DNA of 64,000 bases from Photorhabdus laumondii subsp. laumondii (GCF_003343245.1 NZ_CP024901.1:1736001-1800000), one strand, 5' to 3'. Positions 9,896 through 18,042 are shown, counted from the first letter of the stretch. Notes: a model not told the origin generated them from the sequence alone. Program-made: numbers and translations.

Positions 9896-10966
9896 GTGGG
9901 AAAGACAAACGGGCAAAACAATAAATTAAATCGCGCTGTTATCGTTTCGGTTGTGTTGCATATTATTTTGATCGGGTTACTTATTTGGGGTTCCCTGACA
10001 CGAAAAACTGAAATGGGTGGCGGTGGTCAGGATGGTTCTGTTATTGATGCTGTTATGGTCGATCCGAATGCGGTAGTACAGCAGTACAATCAACAGCAAC
10101 AACAGCAGGCTGATGCTAAGCGTGCAGAGCAGTTACGAAACAAGAAAGCCGAACAGCAGGCCGCTGAATTAAGGGAAAAACAGGCTGAAGAGCAGGAACG
10201 TTTAAAAGCGGTAGAAGAAGAACGAATTAAAGCGCAACAGGCTGCGGAAGAACAGAAAAAGCAAGCTGTAGAAGCGGCAAACAAAGCCCGTGAAGAGCAA
10301 AAACAGGCAGAAGAAGCGGCGGCAAAAGCTAAAGCTGAAAAAGAAAAACTGATTAGAGAGCAGGCTGAGGCACAGAAGAAAGCCGAAGCGGAAGCTAAGA
10401 AAGAAGCTGAAGCCGTGGCTGCTAAACAAAAAGCCGCGGAAGAAGCGAAAGCCAAAGCAGACGCTGAGGCTAAAGCAAAAGCCAAGGCTGAAGCGGATGC
10501 TAAAGCCAAAACTGAGGCAGATGCAAAGGCTAAAGCCAAGGCCGAAGCTGACGCTAAGAAAAAAGCTGCTGCGCAAGCCGCTAAACAGGAAAGTGAAGTT
10601 GATGACTTACTGGGTGGCTTAACTTCCAATGCACCGAAACAGCAAGGAGGAGCTTCTGCTGCCGGTAAAGGTGGCGGCAAGAAAAGTGGCGCTTCAAATG
10701 CCGACATTAATAACTATCTGGGGCAGATCCAGATAGCGATACAGAATAAGTTTTACGATCCAAGCATGTATCGTGGGCGTACCTGTACATTACGGATTAA
10801 ACTTGCTCCTGATGGCTTATTAATTGATGTCAAGTCAGAGGGAGGAGACCAGGCGTTGTGCCAAGCGGCGGTAGCGGCGGCTAAACAAGCGAAAATTCCG
10901 AAACCACCAAGCAAGGAGGTTTATGAAGTGTTTAAAAACGCGCCGCTTGATTTCAACCCTCAATAA
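9896..10966 (+). CDS. tolA: cell envelope integrity protein TolA
   Basis: A 356-residue three-domain protein: an N-terminal inner-membrane helix (about residues 14-34), a long Ala/Lys/Glu-rich helical stalk (about 65-230), and a C-terminal globular domain (NNYLGQIQIAIQNKFYDPSM onwards) with two Cys that likely form the usual disulfide (TCTLRIKLAPDG and DQALCQAAV). It spans the periplasm and links TolQR to Pal. The stalk is shorter than that of Escherichia coli, as expected for repeat-length variation. The start is GTG at 9896. An ERIC separates it from tolB. Confidence 0.97.
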   Translation: MGKTNGQNNKLNRAVIVSVVLHIILIGLLIWGSLTRKTEMGGGGQDGSVIDAVMVDPNAVVQQYNQQQQQQADAKRAEQLRNKKAEQQAAELREKQAEEQERLKAVEEERIKAQQAAEEQKKQAVEAANKAREEQKQAEEAAAKAKAEKEKLIREQAEAQKKAEAEAKKEAEAVAAKQKAAEEAKAKADAEAKAKAKAEADAKAKTEADAKAKAKAEADAKKKAAAQAAKQESEVDDLLGGLTSNAPKQQGGASAAGKGGGKKSGASNADINNYLGQIQIAIQNKFYDPSMYRGRTCTLRIKLAPDGLLIDVKSEGGDQALCQAAVAAAKQAKIPKPPSKEVYEVFKNAPLDFNPQ

Positions 10967-10976
10967 AGTGGTTATT

Positions 10977-11103
10977 TATACCCTATGGATTTCAAAATGC
11001 ATCGCGACGGCAAGGGAGAGAATCCCCAGGAGAATAGCAAACTATGTGACCGGGGTGAGTGAGTGCAGCTAATAAAGGGGCAACTTGAAAGATAACGGGT
11101 ATA
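10977..11103 (+). repeat. ERIC element, copy 2
   Basis: Full-length ERIC between tolA and tolB, starting 11 bp after the tolA stop and ending 77 bp before the tolB start. It probably lies within the tolB promoter or the read-through transcript. Confidence 0.9.
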
Positions 11104-11179
11104 TCTGGTTTTGTTTGTTGACGTTTGTTAATATTCTGCGAATTATTGCGACCATTCCATCGTGATAAGGGAGAGATTA

Positions 11180-12472
11180 ATGAGGCAGGCTTTTAAAGTA
11201 GTACTAAGCATTTTAATGTTGTGGGTCACGGTTGCTCACGCAGAAGTTCGAATTGAGATCACCCAAGGTGTTGATTCTGCACGTCCTATTGGCGTTGTGC
11301 CCTTTAAATGGACTGGTGCGGGTAATGCACCGGAAGAGATAGGGGCGATCGTTGGGGCCGATCTTCGCAACAGCGGTAAATTTAACCCTATTGATATCAG
11401 CCGCATGCCACAGCAACCAACGACGACATCTGAGGTGACACCTGCTGCATGGTCGGCGTTGGGGATTGACGCTGTTGTTGTTGGTCAGATCCAACCAAGT
11501 GCGGATGGTGGTTTTTTAATCTCTTATCAATTGGTTGATACTGCGAGTGCTCCGGGTACGGTGCTTGCTCAGGATCAATTTAAAGTGACCAAACAGTGGT
11601 TACGTTATGCTGCACATACAGCCAGTGATCAAGTATTTGAAAAACTGACGGGCATCAAAGGCGCATTCCGTACTCGTCTGGCTTACATTGTAAAGACTAA
11701 TGGCGGTAAATATCCGTATGAACTGCGTGTATCTGATTACGATGGTTACAACCAGTTCACTGTTCACCGTTCGCCGGAACCGTTGATGTCACCGGCTTGG
11801 TCTCCTGATGGTGCCAAACTGGCTTATGTGACATTTGAAAGTGGTCGTTCTGCCTTGGTTATTCAAACCTTGGCGAGTGGTGAAGTACGCCAGGTTGCTT
11901 CCTTCCCACGTCATAACGGTGCACCTGCATTTTCCCCTGATGGCAGTAAATTGGCATTTGCGTTGTCTAAATCGGGTAGTTTGAATCTTTACGTGATGGA
12001 TTTGGGTTCAGCTCAGATCCGTCAGATTACAGATGGCCGCAGTAACAATACTGAGCCGAGTTGGATGCCGGATAACCAGACTTTGGTTTATACCTCTGAT
12101 CAGGGTGGTCGTCCACAGTTATACAAAACCGATATAAATGGCGGTGCTCCGCAACGCCTCACTTGGGAAGGCACACAAAACCAGGATGCTGATGTAAGTG
12201 CTGATGGTAATTTTGTGATGATGGTCAGCTCAGAGAGTGGTAAGCAGCACATAGCTAAACAAGATCTGGCAACGGGAGCCGTTCAAATTTTGACGGATAC
12301 GTTCCTGGATGAAACGCCGAGTATCGCACCTAACGGCACTATGGTGATTTATAGCTCCACCCAAGGGTTGGGGACTGTATTGCAGCTAGTTTCGACTGAC
12401 GGGCGTTTCAAAGCGCGTCTTCCGGCAACCGATGGACAGGTAAAATTTCCTGCCTGGTCGCCGTATCTGTGA
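11180..12472 (+). CDS. tolB: Tol-Pal system beta-propeller protein TolB
   Basis: A periplasmic protein of 430 residues starting at ATG 11180. The start is placed after agggagag and gives a clear signal peptide ([21 protein letters not shown]). An upstream in-frame GTG at 11162 would put the ribosome site inside the gene. After the N-terminal domain, six beta-propeller blades carry repeated SPDG-type motifs ([39 protein letters not shown]). TolB binds Pal and TolA. It is followed 42 bp later by pal. Confidence 0.97.
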
Positions 12473-12514
12473 TGCATAATAATATGTATGGCAAATTTTA
12501 AAAGGATCAAAGAG

Positions 12515-13015
12515 ATGCAACTGAACAAAGTGCTAAAAGGGCTGATGTTAGCTTTACCAGTTATGGCCGTAGCAGCGTGTAGTTCTAACAAGAATGCTGA
12601 TAACGATCAGACTGGTGTGGGCACTGTTAATGAAACTAATGCGGGTCTGTCAGCAGAGGAATTAGCTCGTCAGCAAATGCAAGAGCTACAAAACAACAAC
12701 ATCGTATATTTCGGTTTTGACAAATACGACATCAACTCAGATTTTACTCAGCTGCTAGACGCTCACGCGGCATTCCTGCGCAGCAACCCATCTTATAAAG
12801 TTGTTGTAGAAGGTCATGCTGACGAACGTGGTACTCCTGAGTACAACATCGCATTAGGTGAACGCCGTGCTAATGCAGTGAAAATGTACCTGCAAGGCAA
12901 AGGTGTTTCCGGTGAGCAAATCTCTATCGTCTCTTACGGTAAAGAGAAACCCGCTGTACTGGGTCACGACGAAGCCGCCTATGCTAAAAACCGTCGCGCA
13001 GTACTGGCATACTAA
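12515..13015 (+). CDS. pal: peptidoglycan-associated lipoprotein Pal
   Basis: A 166-residue outer-membrane lipoprotein. The start at 12515 (after aaaggatcaaagag) gives [20 protein letters not shown] with the lipobox AVAAC and acylated Cys near residue 21; the frame extends upstream to 12488 but without sense. The OmpA-like domain has [24 protein letters not shown] and [13 protein letters not shown], which bind meso-diaminopimelate of peptidoglycan. It lies in the order tolB-pal-cpoB. Confidence 0.98.
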   Translation: MQLNKVLKGLMLALPVMAVAACSSNKNADNDQTGVGTVNETNAGLSAEELARQQMQELQNNNIVYFGFDKYDINSDFTQLLDAHAAFLRSNPSYKVVVEGHADERGTPEYNIALGERRANAVKMYLQGKGVSGEQISIVSYGKEKPAVLGHDEAAYAKNRRAVLAY

Positions 13016-13024
13016 GAGTAGTTC

Positions 13025-13801
13025 ATGAACAGTAACTTCAGACATCATTTTTTGGGTCTGTCGTTATTGGTTGGCGTAGCGGTTCCCTGGGCCGCTATTG
13101 CCCAAGCGCCAATCAGTAATGTCGGCTCGGGTTCTACCGATGAACGCCTTACCCAATTAGAGCGTATTTCCAATGCTCACAGTCAGCTATTAACTCAGCT
13201 CCAGCAGCAACTTGCTGATTCTCAACGTGATATTGACATGCTTCGAGGGCAGATTCAGGAGAATCAGTATCAGCTCAATCAGATTATAGAGCGGCAGAAG
13301 GATATTTATCAGCAACTGGAAGGTGCTACTAGTTCTGAGGGGAGTAAACCTGCTGCAAATACAGCTTCTTCAACGGCAAGTAATACAAAAAACAGTGGCA
13401 ATCAGGCATCATCATCTGTCAGTACAGGCAGCGAGAAGGGTGATTATGACGCTGCTGTTCATTTGGCAGTGAATACCAAAGAATATGATAAAGCGATTAT
13501 AGCCTTTCAGAGTTTCGTGAAGAGTTACCCAAAATCGAGTTACATGCCTAATGCTAATTATTGGTTAGGACAGCTTAATTACAACAAGGGTAAAAAAGAC
13601 GAAGCTGCGTATTACTTTGCTACGGTAGTAAAAGAGTACCCTAAGTCGCAGAAGAGTGGTGAATCGCTTTATAAAGTTGGTTTAATCATGCAAGACAAGG
13701 GCCAGAAAGATAAAGCGAGATCGGTTTATCAACAGGTCATGAAACAATATCCTGGTTCGAACGCAGCTAAACTGGCAGAGAAAAAGCTTTCTACGCTGTA
13801 A
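13025..13801 (+). CDS. cpoB: cell division coordinator CpoB (YbgF)
   Basis: A 258-residue periplasmic protein with a signal peptide (cleavage near AIAQA), an N-terminal trimerising coiled coil (about residues 38-95, Gln/Leu rich), a Ser/Thr/Asn-rich linker (about 100-135) and a C-terminal TPR domain (YDAAVHLAVNTKEYDKAI onwards, with YWLGQLNYNKGKKDEA). It couples Tol-Pal function to PBP1B during outer-membrane constriction. It starts 9 bp after pal and ends the cluster, just before the Lys tRNA genes. Confidence 0.95.
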   Translation: MNSNFRHHFLGLSLLVGVAVPWAAIAQAPISNVGSGSTDERLTQLERISNAHSQLLTQLQQQLADSQRDIDMLRGQIQENQYQLNQIIERQKDIYQQLEGATSSEGSKPAANTASSTASNTKNSGNQASSSVSTGSEKGDYDAAVHLAVNTKEYDKAIIAFQSFVKSYPKSSYMPNANYWLGQLNYNKGKKDEAAYYFATVVKEYPKSQKSGESLYKVGLIMQDKGQKDKARSVYQQVMKQYPGSNAAKLAEKKLSTL

Positions 13802-13889
13802 TTATTGGCCCCGGAAGGGTGTAATAATACATTTTCGGGGTTTGTTGAGTGCTTAGTAAGCATTTAAACGTAATTTGAAAAAATAATTA

Positions 13890-13917
13890 TTGCGTAGTGC
13901 AGAAAAATCAGTAATAT
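13890..13917 (+). promoter_or_regulatory. probable stable-RNA promoter for the Lys tRNA array
   Basis: TTGCGT, a 16-bp spacer and TAATAT resemble a sigma-70 promoter about 30 bp before the first tRNA. They are followed by the GC-rich stretch gccgccgttgccg, a discriminator-like feature of stringently controlled tRNA promoters. Confidence 0.4.
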
Positions 13918-13948
13918 ATGCCGCCGTTGCCGAGAGAAGTCACAAGAT

Positions 13949-14024
13949 GGGTCGTTAGCTCAGTCGGTAGAGCAGTTGACTTTTAATCAATTGGTCGCAG
14001 GTTCGAATCCTGCACGACCCACCA
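13949..14024 (+). tRNA. tRNA-Lys (anticodon TTT), copy 1, intact
   Basis: A 76-nt gene with encoded CCA. The acceptor GGGTCGT pairs with ACGACCC, the D-stem is GCTC/GAGC, the anticodon loop is CTTTTAA, and the T arm is GCAGG-TTCGAAT-CCTGC. All stems pair. It is the first unit of a tandem array downstream of cpoB, the position of the Lys/Val tRNA cluster in Escherichia coli. Confidence 0.97.
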
Positions 14025-14058
14025 TCTTAAAGCTTCATTCAAAACCAATTTCCCAGAT

Positions 14059-14134
14059 GGGTCGTTAGCTCAGTCGGTAGAGCAGTTGACTTTTAATCAA
14101 TTGGTCGCAGGTTCGAATCCTGCACGACCCACCA
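14059..14134 (+). tRNA. tRNA-Lys (anticodon TTT), copy 2, intact
   Basis: Identical to copy 1 in all 76 nt and separated from it by a 34-nt spacer (tcttaaagcttcattc...cccagat) that recurs with one or two changes after every later unit. All cloverleaf stems pair. Confidence 0.97.
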
Positions 14135-14168
14135 TCTTAGAGTTTCATTCAAAACCAATTTCCCAGAT

Positions 14169-14308
14169 GGGTCGTTAGCTCAGTCGGTAGCGCAGTTGAC
14201 TTTTAATCAATTGGTCGCAGGTTCGAGCCGAGCGAAGCGAGACAACAGCGCGTAAGCGCTGGCCCGAAGGGCGAGGCCGTAGGCCGAGTCATCCTGCACG
14301 ACCCACCA
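14169..14308 (+). tRNA. tRNA-Lys copy 3, T loop interrupted by a 64-nt insert
   Basis: The tRNA body is split after TTCGA of the T loop (between positions 58 and 59) by an insert at 14227-14290; the remainder ATCCTGC...CCA resumes directly. Removing the insert restores a 76-nt tRNA except for A23 to C, which leaves U12 opposite C23 in the D-stem. The insert folds into three short hairpins: AGCGC-GTAA-GCGCT (14247-14260), GCCC-GAA-GGGC (14262-14272) and GGCC-GTA-GGCC (14275-14285). Whether the transcript is processed or inert is unknown. Confidence 0.8.
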
Positions 14309-14342
14309 TCTTAGAGCTTCATTCAAAACCAATTTCCCAGAT

Positions 14343-14482
14343 AGGTCGTTAGCTCAGTCGGTAGAGCAGTTGACTTTTAATCAATTGGTCGCAGGTTCGA
14401 GCCGAGCGAAGCGAGACAACAGCGCGTAAGCGCTGGCCCGAAGGGCGAGGCCGTAGGCCGAGTCATCCTGCACGACCCACCA
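14343..14482 (+). tRNA. tRNA-Lys copy 4, interrupted (insert 14401-14464)
   Basis: Same insertion site and identical insert as copy 3. The D-stem is wild type (GAGC), but the first acceptor base is A instead of G, giving A1 opposite C72. That would also disturb RNase P cleavage and end pairing. Confidence 0.8.
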
Positions 14483-14516
14483 TCTTAGAGCTTCATTCAA
14501 AACCAATTTCCCAGAT

Positions 14517-14656
14517 AGGTCGTTAGCTCAGTCGGTAGAGTAGTTGACTTTTAATCAATTGGTCGCAGGTTCGAGCCGAGCGAAGCGAGACAACAGCGCG
14601 TAAGCGCTGGCCCGAAGGGCGAGGCCGTAGGCCGAGTCATCCTGCACGACCCACCA
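14517..14656 (+). tRNA. tRNA-Lys copy 5, interrupted (insert 14575-14638)
   Basis: Identical 64-nt insert at the same T-loop position. The body carries G1 to A and C25 to T (GAGT), so both the acceptor and D stems are weakened compared with copies 1-2. Confidence 0.8.
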
Positions 14657-14690
14657 TCTTAGAGTTTCATTCAAAACCAATTTCCCAGAT

Positions 14691-14830
14691 GGGTCGTTAG
14701 CTCAGTCGGTAGCGCAGTTGACTTTTAATCAATTGGTCGCAGGTTCGAGCCGAGCGAAGCGAGACAACAGCGCGTAAGCGCTGGCCCGAAGGGCGAGGCC
14801 GTAGGCCGAGTCATCCTGCACGACCCACCA
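14691..14830 (+). tRNA. tRNA-Lys copy 6, interrupted (insert 14749-14812)
   Basis: Identical 64-nt insert at the same T-loop position. The body matches copy 3, including the A23 to C change in the D-stem; the acceptor end is wild type. Confidence 0.8.
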
Positions 14831-14864
14831 TCTTAGAGTTTCATTCAAAACCAATTTCCCAGAT

Positions 14865-15004
14865 GGGTCGTTAGCTCAGTCGGTAGCGCAGTTGACTTTT
14901 AATCAATTGGTCGCAGGTTCGAGCCGAGCGAAGCGAGACAACAGCGCGTAAGCGCTGGCCCGAAGGGCGAGGCCGTAGGCCGAGTCATCCTGCACGACCC
15001 ACCA
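14865..15004 (+). tRNA. tRNA-Lys copy 7, interrupted (insert 14923-14986)
   Basis: Identical 64-nt insert at the same T-loop position, with the A23 to C D-stem change. The whole unit equals copy 6, indicating recent duplication or conversion. Confidence 0.8.
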
Positions 15005-15038
15005 TCTTAGAGTTTCATTCAAAACCAATTTCCCAGAT

Positions 15039-15178
15039 GGGTCGTTAGCTCAGTCGGTAGCGCAGTTGACTTTTAATCAATTGGTCGCAGGTTCGAGCCG
15101 AGCGAAGCGAGACAACAGCGCGTAAGCGCTGGCCCGAAGGGCGAGGCCGTAGGCCGAGTCATCCTGCACGACCCACCA
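15039..15178 (+). tRNA. tRNA-Lys copy 8, interrupted (insert 15097-15160)
   Basis: Last complete unit of the array. It has the identical 64-nt insert and the A23 to C change; only the following spacer differs slightly (agcttc instead of agtttc). Confidence 0.8.
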
Positions 15179-15212
15179 TCTTAGAGCTTCATTCAAAACC
15201 AATTTCCCAGAT

Positions 15213-15287
15213 GGATCGTTAGCTCAGTCGGTAGCGCAGTTGACTTTTAATCAATTGGTCGCAGGTTCGAGCCGAGCGAAGCGAGAC
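15213..15287 (+). pseudogene. tRNA-Lys copy 9, truncated inside the insert
   Basis: Contains the 5' 58 nt of the tRNA, with G3 to A (ggatcg) and A23 to C, plus only the first 17 nt of the insert. The sequence then changes abruptly to unrelated DNA at 15288, so the T-arm 3' half, the acceptor 3' strand and CCA are missing. It marks the junction between the tRNA array and the accessory island. Confidence 0.9.
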
Positions 15288-15405
15288 TGACTGACATTTC
15301 GACGAGTGGTACCGGGTCGCTTTGTTCCATATTCTCTTCATCGTTCTGCTGAATAATTACTTCCTTGATCGTAACTGTATGAGAAGAGTCCTTTTGCATT
15401 TTCAT
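15247..15405 (-). CDS. 52-residue truncated frame reading into the tRNA array
   Basis: Starts at ATG 15405 after a gaggaaac ribosome site and encodes a polar, acidic N-terminus (MKMQKDSSHTVTIKEVIIQQ). From about residue 41 it runs across the junction at 15287 into antisense tRNA and insert sequence (LASLGSNLRPID) and stops at 15247. The native 3' end of this gene was evidently lost at the junction. It lies 80 bp downstream of the nucleotidyltransferase gene on the same strand. I do not recognise the family. Confidence 0.4.
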   Translation of the reverse strand: MKMQKDSSHTVTIKEVIIQQNDEENMEQSDPVPLVEMSVSLASLGSNLRPID

Positions 15406-15484
15406 TTTTTTCTAGTTTCCTCATTGAACTGTTTCGTTTGACTTTTGATTACACTTACAGGTTTTTTGTGGTGTTCGAGATTAT

Positions 15485-16336
15485 TTAACCATAACAAACT
15501 TGCATAATATGCTTCCTGACTTTACTGGGTAGCTCACTATCGAACTCAAACCCCTTCATTTCTGCCACTTCAGCAGAAATCTCCGAATAAAGCTCTGTGG
15601 TTTCCAGCAATGCTCGTATCGCTTCTTCTTTGCCATAACTGCTAAAAATCCCTTGAATATGTTTGCTGAACTTCTCAGGCAGCCATTCATGCAAATGATG
15701 GCCGTTGTACCAGACATCCGTCTTTCCATCACTTTTTATCGAGACGTACCACTCCATCATTGCCAGCAATAAGTCTTTCATCTCATTATCCCTCATTCTT
15801 GCATGCCATAAATCACCACGAGTGATATAAACAGGTACTTGTGTTGCCTCGAACCAGAACTCGCGCAGGTTTTCATTAAACTCTGTTGATGATGGAATAT
15901 ACGATTTAGTCAATTGGTGAGTAATTTCAGGAAGTCCGTTTGTAAGGCCCGTCTTATCAAGGAGGACCTTATAGCCGCGTTGATAAAGTTCATCCAAGCC
16001 TCTTTGTTTCATATCTTTCAGGCGTTTAACACTTGCCAGTGTGAAATCCACCTTACGACCGCCGTTAAAAACGACCAGACAAGTTGGCCAATCTGGTTCA
16101 TCCTCTTTTTCATTAGCCAGATGCAATGCAACCATAACGTCACCCAACTGCTTAAACCATAAATCGTTGCCTATTAATTCATCTGTTCCTGAACCAATCA
16201 GTTCTATATCTAGATCTGAGAATTTATCTACACGTGCATTTCTGGCACGGGAACCTGTTTGGATAACTGTATCAATACGGGGATCGTTATGGGCAAAAGT
16301 CAGGATTTTTTCCAGAAGGATTACCGGGTCTTCCAT
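15485..16336 (-). CDS. aminoglycoside 6-adenylyltransferase-like nucleotidyltransferase
   Basis: A 283-residue protein of the streptomycin adenylyltransferase (AadE/AadK, ANT(6)) family. The nucleotidyltransferase core is at the N-terminus: GSRARN (residues 28-33), SDLDIEL (40-46, two catalytic Asp) and KVDFTL near residue 95 as the third carboxylate. The C-terminal helical region includes LREFWFEATQVPVYITRGDLWHAR-like sequence (about 160-185), typical of the family. Family enzymes transfer AMP to streptomycin, but chromosomal homologues may have other substrates, so resistance is inference. It is transcribed toward the tRNA array from the edge of an accessory island. Confidence 0.85.
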   Translation of the reverse strand: MEDPVILLEKILTFAHNDPRIDTVIQTGSRARNARVDKFSDLDIELIGSGTDELIGNDLWFKQLGDVMVALHLANEKEDEPDWPTCLVVFNGGRKVDFTLASVKRLKDMKQRGLDELYQRGYKVLLDKTGLTNGLPEITHQLTKSYIPSSTEFNENLREFWFEATQVPVYITRGDLWHARMRDNEMKDLLLAMMEWYVSIKSDGKTDVWYNGHHLHEWLPEKFSKHIQGIFSSYGKEEAIRALLETTELYSEISAEVAEMKGFEFDSELPSKVRKHIMQVCYG

Positions 16337-16418
16337 TATATGAAGTTCCTATTTAACTTTAGTAATGATTGATGAGTGAGCCTAATCTCATAAATTAGCA
16401 GGTAATGTAATAACTTAT

Positions 16419-16502
16419 AACAGGTAAAATACTCCGCGACAAATTGTTATAAATTGGTTACTTTGTTTAGTATATAAAACAAAATTGTGTGGATTTTTTG
16501 AT
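16419..16502 (+). repeat. diverged copy of the nadA upstream region, with NadR-like box
   Basis: Aligns with 25165-25250 upstream of nadA over about 80 bp: shared ataaattgXtXactttgtttagtatat-type sequence and the motif TGTTTA-N6-AAAACA at 16464-16481, versus the perfect TGTTTA-N6-TAAACA before nadA. No NAD gene follows here, so it looks like the left relic of a promoter duplication that brackets the island. Confidence 0.55.
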
Positions 16503-16746
16503 AAGTAGTCGGTTCCATGAGGCATTTTTTGCCTCGTCAAACTAAGCCTTTAGTGGTTGTTTTGCATCTGGGTGTTTTTCTCAGAACGTTTTCGATGATG
16601 CAATGGATATTATTTTCATCACAGTCACCTTAATCCCGTCATGGGACTGTGGCAAGTATTATATCGCTTAACTGTAGTTGTTTTATGGGTGAAATATATC
16701 AACTGTAATATCACAAGCTATAGAGTAGGTATGGGATGAGGTGTGT
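16503..16746. other. intergenic stretch with a small hairpin, no gene seen
   Basis: Contains the inverted repeat gaggc...gcctc at 16519-16535 around a T-rich loop. No other credible feature is visible up to the short relic frame at 16747. Confidence 0.3.
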
Positions 16747-16893
16747 ATGATGGTATCTCAGCACTTGCATTTATCGACACGTTTTCAGAACTGGCAACTT
16801 AAGGGTATCGATAATAACAATGCGCGTGTTTTCTACAAAGATAGGGAATCCTATGATATTCCTGAGCATTACCGCTTAGATGTTTTTGTCTAA
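16747..16893 (+). pseudogene. 48-codon relic related to sequence following the fibre genes
   Basis: A short frame ending YKDRESYDIPEHYRLDVFV, followed at the stop by an overlapping ATGCCAGAAGATTC frame. Recognisable parts of the same sequence occur at 18262-18348 and 20595-20690, downstream of fibre genes 1 and 2. The common ancestor was probably a small gene accompanying each fibre gene, now decayed. I cannot name its family. Confidence 0.4.
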
Positions 16894-17139
16894 ATGCCAG
16901 AAGATTCAGTTTGAAATTTAAAACAGAAAAAGTTACGGGATGAAATAGAAAGAATAAGAGAAAAATAATTTCCAGATGTTAAATGTAAATTTTTAAGGTA
17001 TATTTTCGATTCCAAAATATTGAACTATATTATTTTTCTGAACTAGACTTTAATTGGAGTGAATTGCAGGAGAGTTATTTTTAAAATAATTCAATATATT
17101 GATTATAAAATAATATTATTTAATTTAAGGAGAAAGTAC

Positions 17140-18042
17140 ATGAGTCATAAGAATGATTTTAAAGCTTTTTCTATTAGTGATAATGCAAATGTGGTTAGTC
17201 AAGAAAAATATGAAGAAAACCAAAGTTTGCAGACTGGATTTCCATCGGGTAATGTTACCACTCACTTGTTAAATAAGGTATTACGTCAGTCATCAACCAT
17301 ATCATCTGTCGTCGCTGATTTTATCGCGACACAATCTGGCAATGATATTCTGGATGATGGAAATGTAGCTAAACTCACCGCTCAATTAAATAAAGCGATA
17401 GCACAAAAAATTACAACAGATATGCCCAATGCTTCATTAACACAAAAAGGTGTTGTTCAGCTTACAAATGTGATTGGCAATAGTGATACATTGGCAGTGA
17501 CGCAAAAGCTTGTTCAGCAAGAAATAAACTCATTACGTGAGCATACTTATACCCGCGAAGAGATAGATAACCGGATTAAAACAGTCGGTGAAATTCCTGT
17601 TGGTTCTCCTATTCCCTGGCCGTTGCCCTATCCACCTGTTGGTTATCTCACTTGCAACGGCTCAGCTTTTAATAAATTACAGTACCCAAAGTTAGCAGAA
17701 GCTTATCCTGACGGTAGGCTACCTGATTTAAGGGGCGAATTTATTCGTGGTTGGGATGATGGACGCGGTGTGGACATGGGACGCACAATGCTGTCGTGGC
17801 AGGGGGATGCGATGCAGCGAATGACAGGTTTTTTAGAAGCTGGTAACGGCATTGGTTTGATGACGCGTCCACATGATTCCACATCCGGAGTTTTTCTAGA
17901 GGGTGACTTGAGAACAATATCTCATGTGACACAAAATGGAACATCGTACGCAGTTAGTTTCGATTCATCACGTGTCGCACGTACTGCAAATGAAACTCGC
18001 CCTCGTAACATTGCATTTAACTACGTTGTAAGGGCAGCATAA
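17140..18042 (+). CDS. phage-type tail fibre/collar protein, paralogue 1
   Basis: A 300-residue protein starting at ATG 17140 after aaggagaaag; the frame extends upstream to 17059, but that extension is not shared by the paralogues. The N-terminal region (MSHKNDFKAFSIS...) contains helical segments (residues 40-150). A tail-collar domain follows, with PVGSPIPWP, GYLTCNGSAFN, YPKLAEAYP and GRLPDLRGEFIRGWDDGRG (about residues 153-212), then a variable tip and the conserved end RPRNIAFNYVVRAA. Collar proteins form receptor-binding fibre tips in phage tails and tail-derived particles. There are no other tail genes nearby, so it may supply alternative tips to a distant particle (inference). Confidence 0.85.
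   Translation: MSHKNDFKAFSISDNANVVSQEKYEENQSLQTGFPSGNVTTHLLNKVLRQSSTISSVVADFIATQSGNDILDDGNVAKLTAQLNKAIAQKITTDMPNASLTQKGVVQLTNVIGNSDTLAVTQKLVQQEINSLREHTYTREEIDNRIKTVGEIPVGSPIPWPLPYPPVGYLTCNGSAFNKLQYPKLAEAYPDGRLPDLRGEFIRGWDDGRGVDMGRTMLSWQGDAMQRMTGFLEAGNGIGLMTRPHDSTSGVFLEGDLRTISHVTQNGTSYAVSFDSSRVARTANETRPRNIAFNYVVRAA

Larger units (their letters stand above)
13949..15287 (+). repeat. tandem tRNA-Lys array, two intact and seven insert-bearing units
   Basis: Nine head-to-tail units share the tRNA-Lys body and a 34-nt spacer. Units 1-2 have a 110-bp period. Units 3-8 have a 174-bp period because each carries an identical 64-nt insert in the T loop. Unit 9 stops 17 nt into its insert. No Val tRNA gene is interspersed, unlike the Escherichia coli locus. 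Confidence 0.95.

Noticed and set aside
10090..10707. Long leftward reading frames (205 and 124 codons) opposite tolA
   Set aside because: They arise from the Ala/Lys/Glu-rich tolA stalk read antisense (Ser/Ala/Phe-rich) and have no ribosome site.
14227..14290. Group I or group II intron in the tRNA
   Set aside because: 64 nt is too short for a self-splicing intron core, and the site is the T loop, not the anticodon loop.
13949..15287. Regular direct repeats resembling a CRISPR array
   Set aside because: Repeat units are whole tRNA-Lys genes with near-identical spacers and an identical insert; there are no unique spacers and no cas genes.
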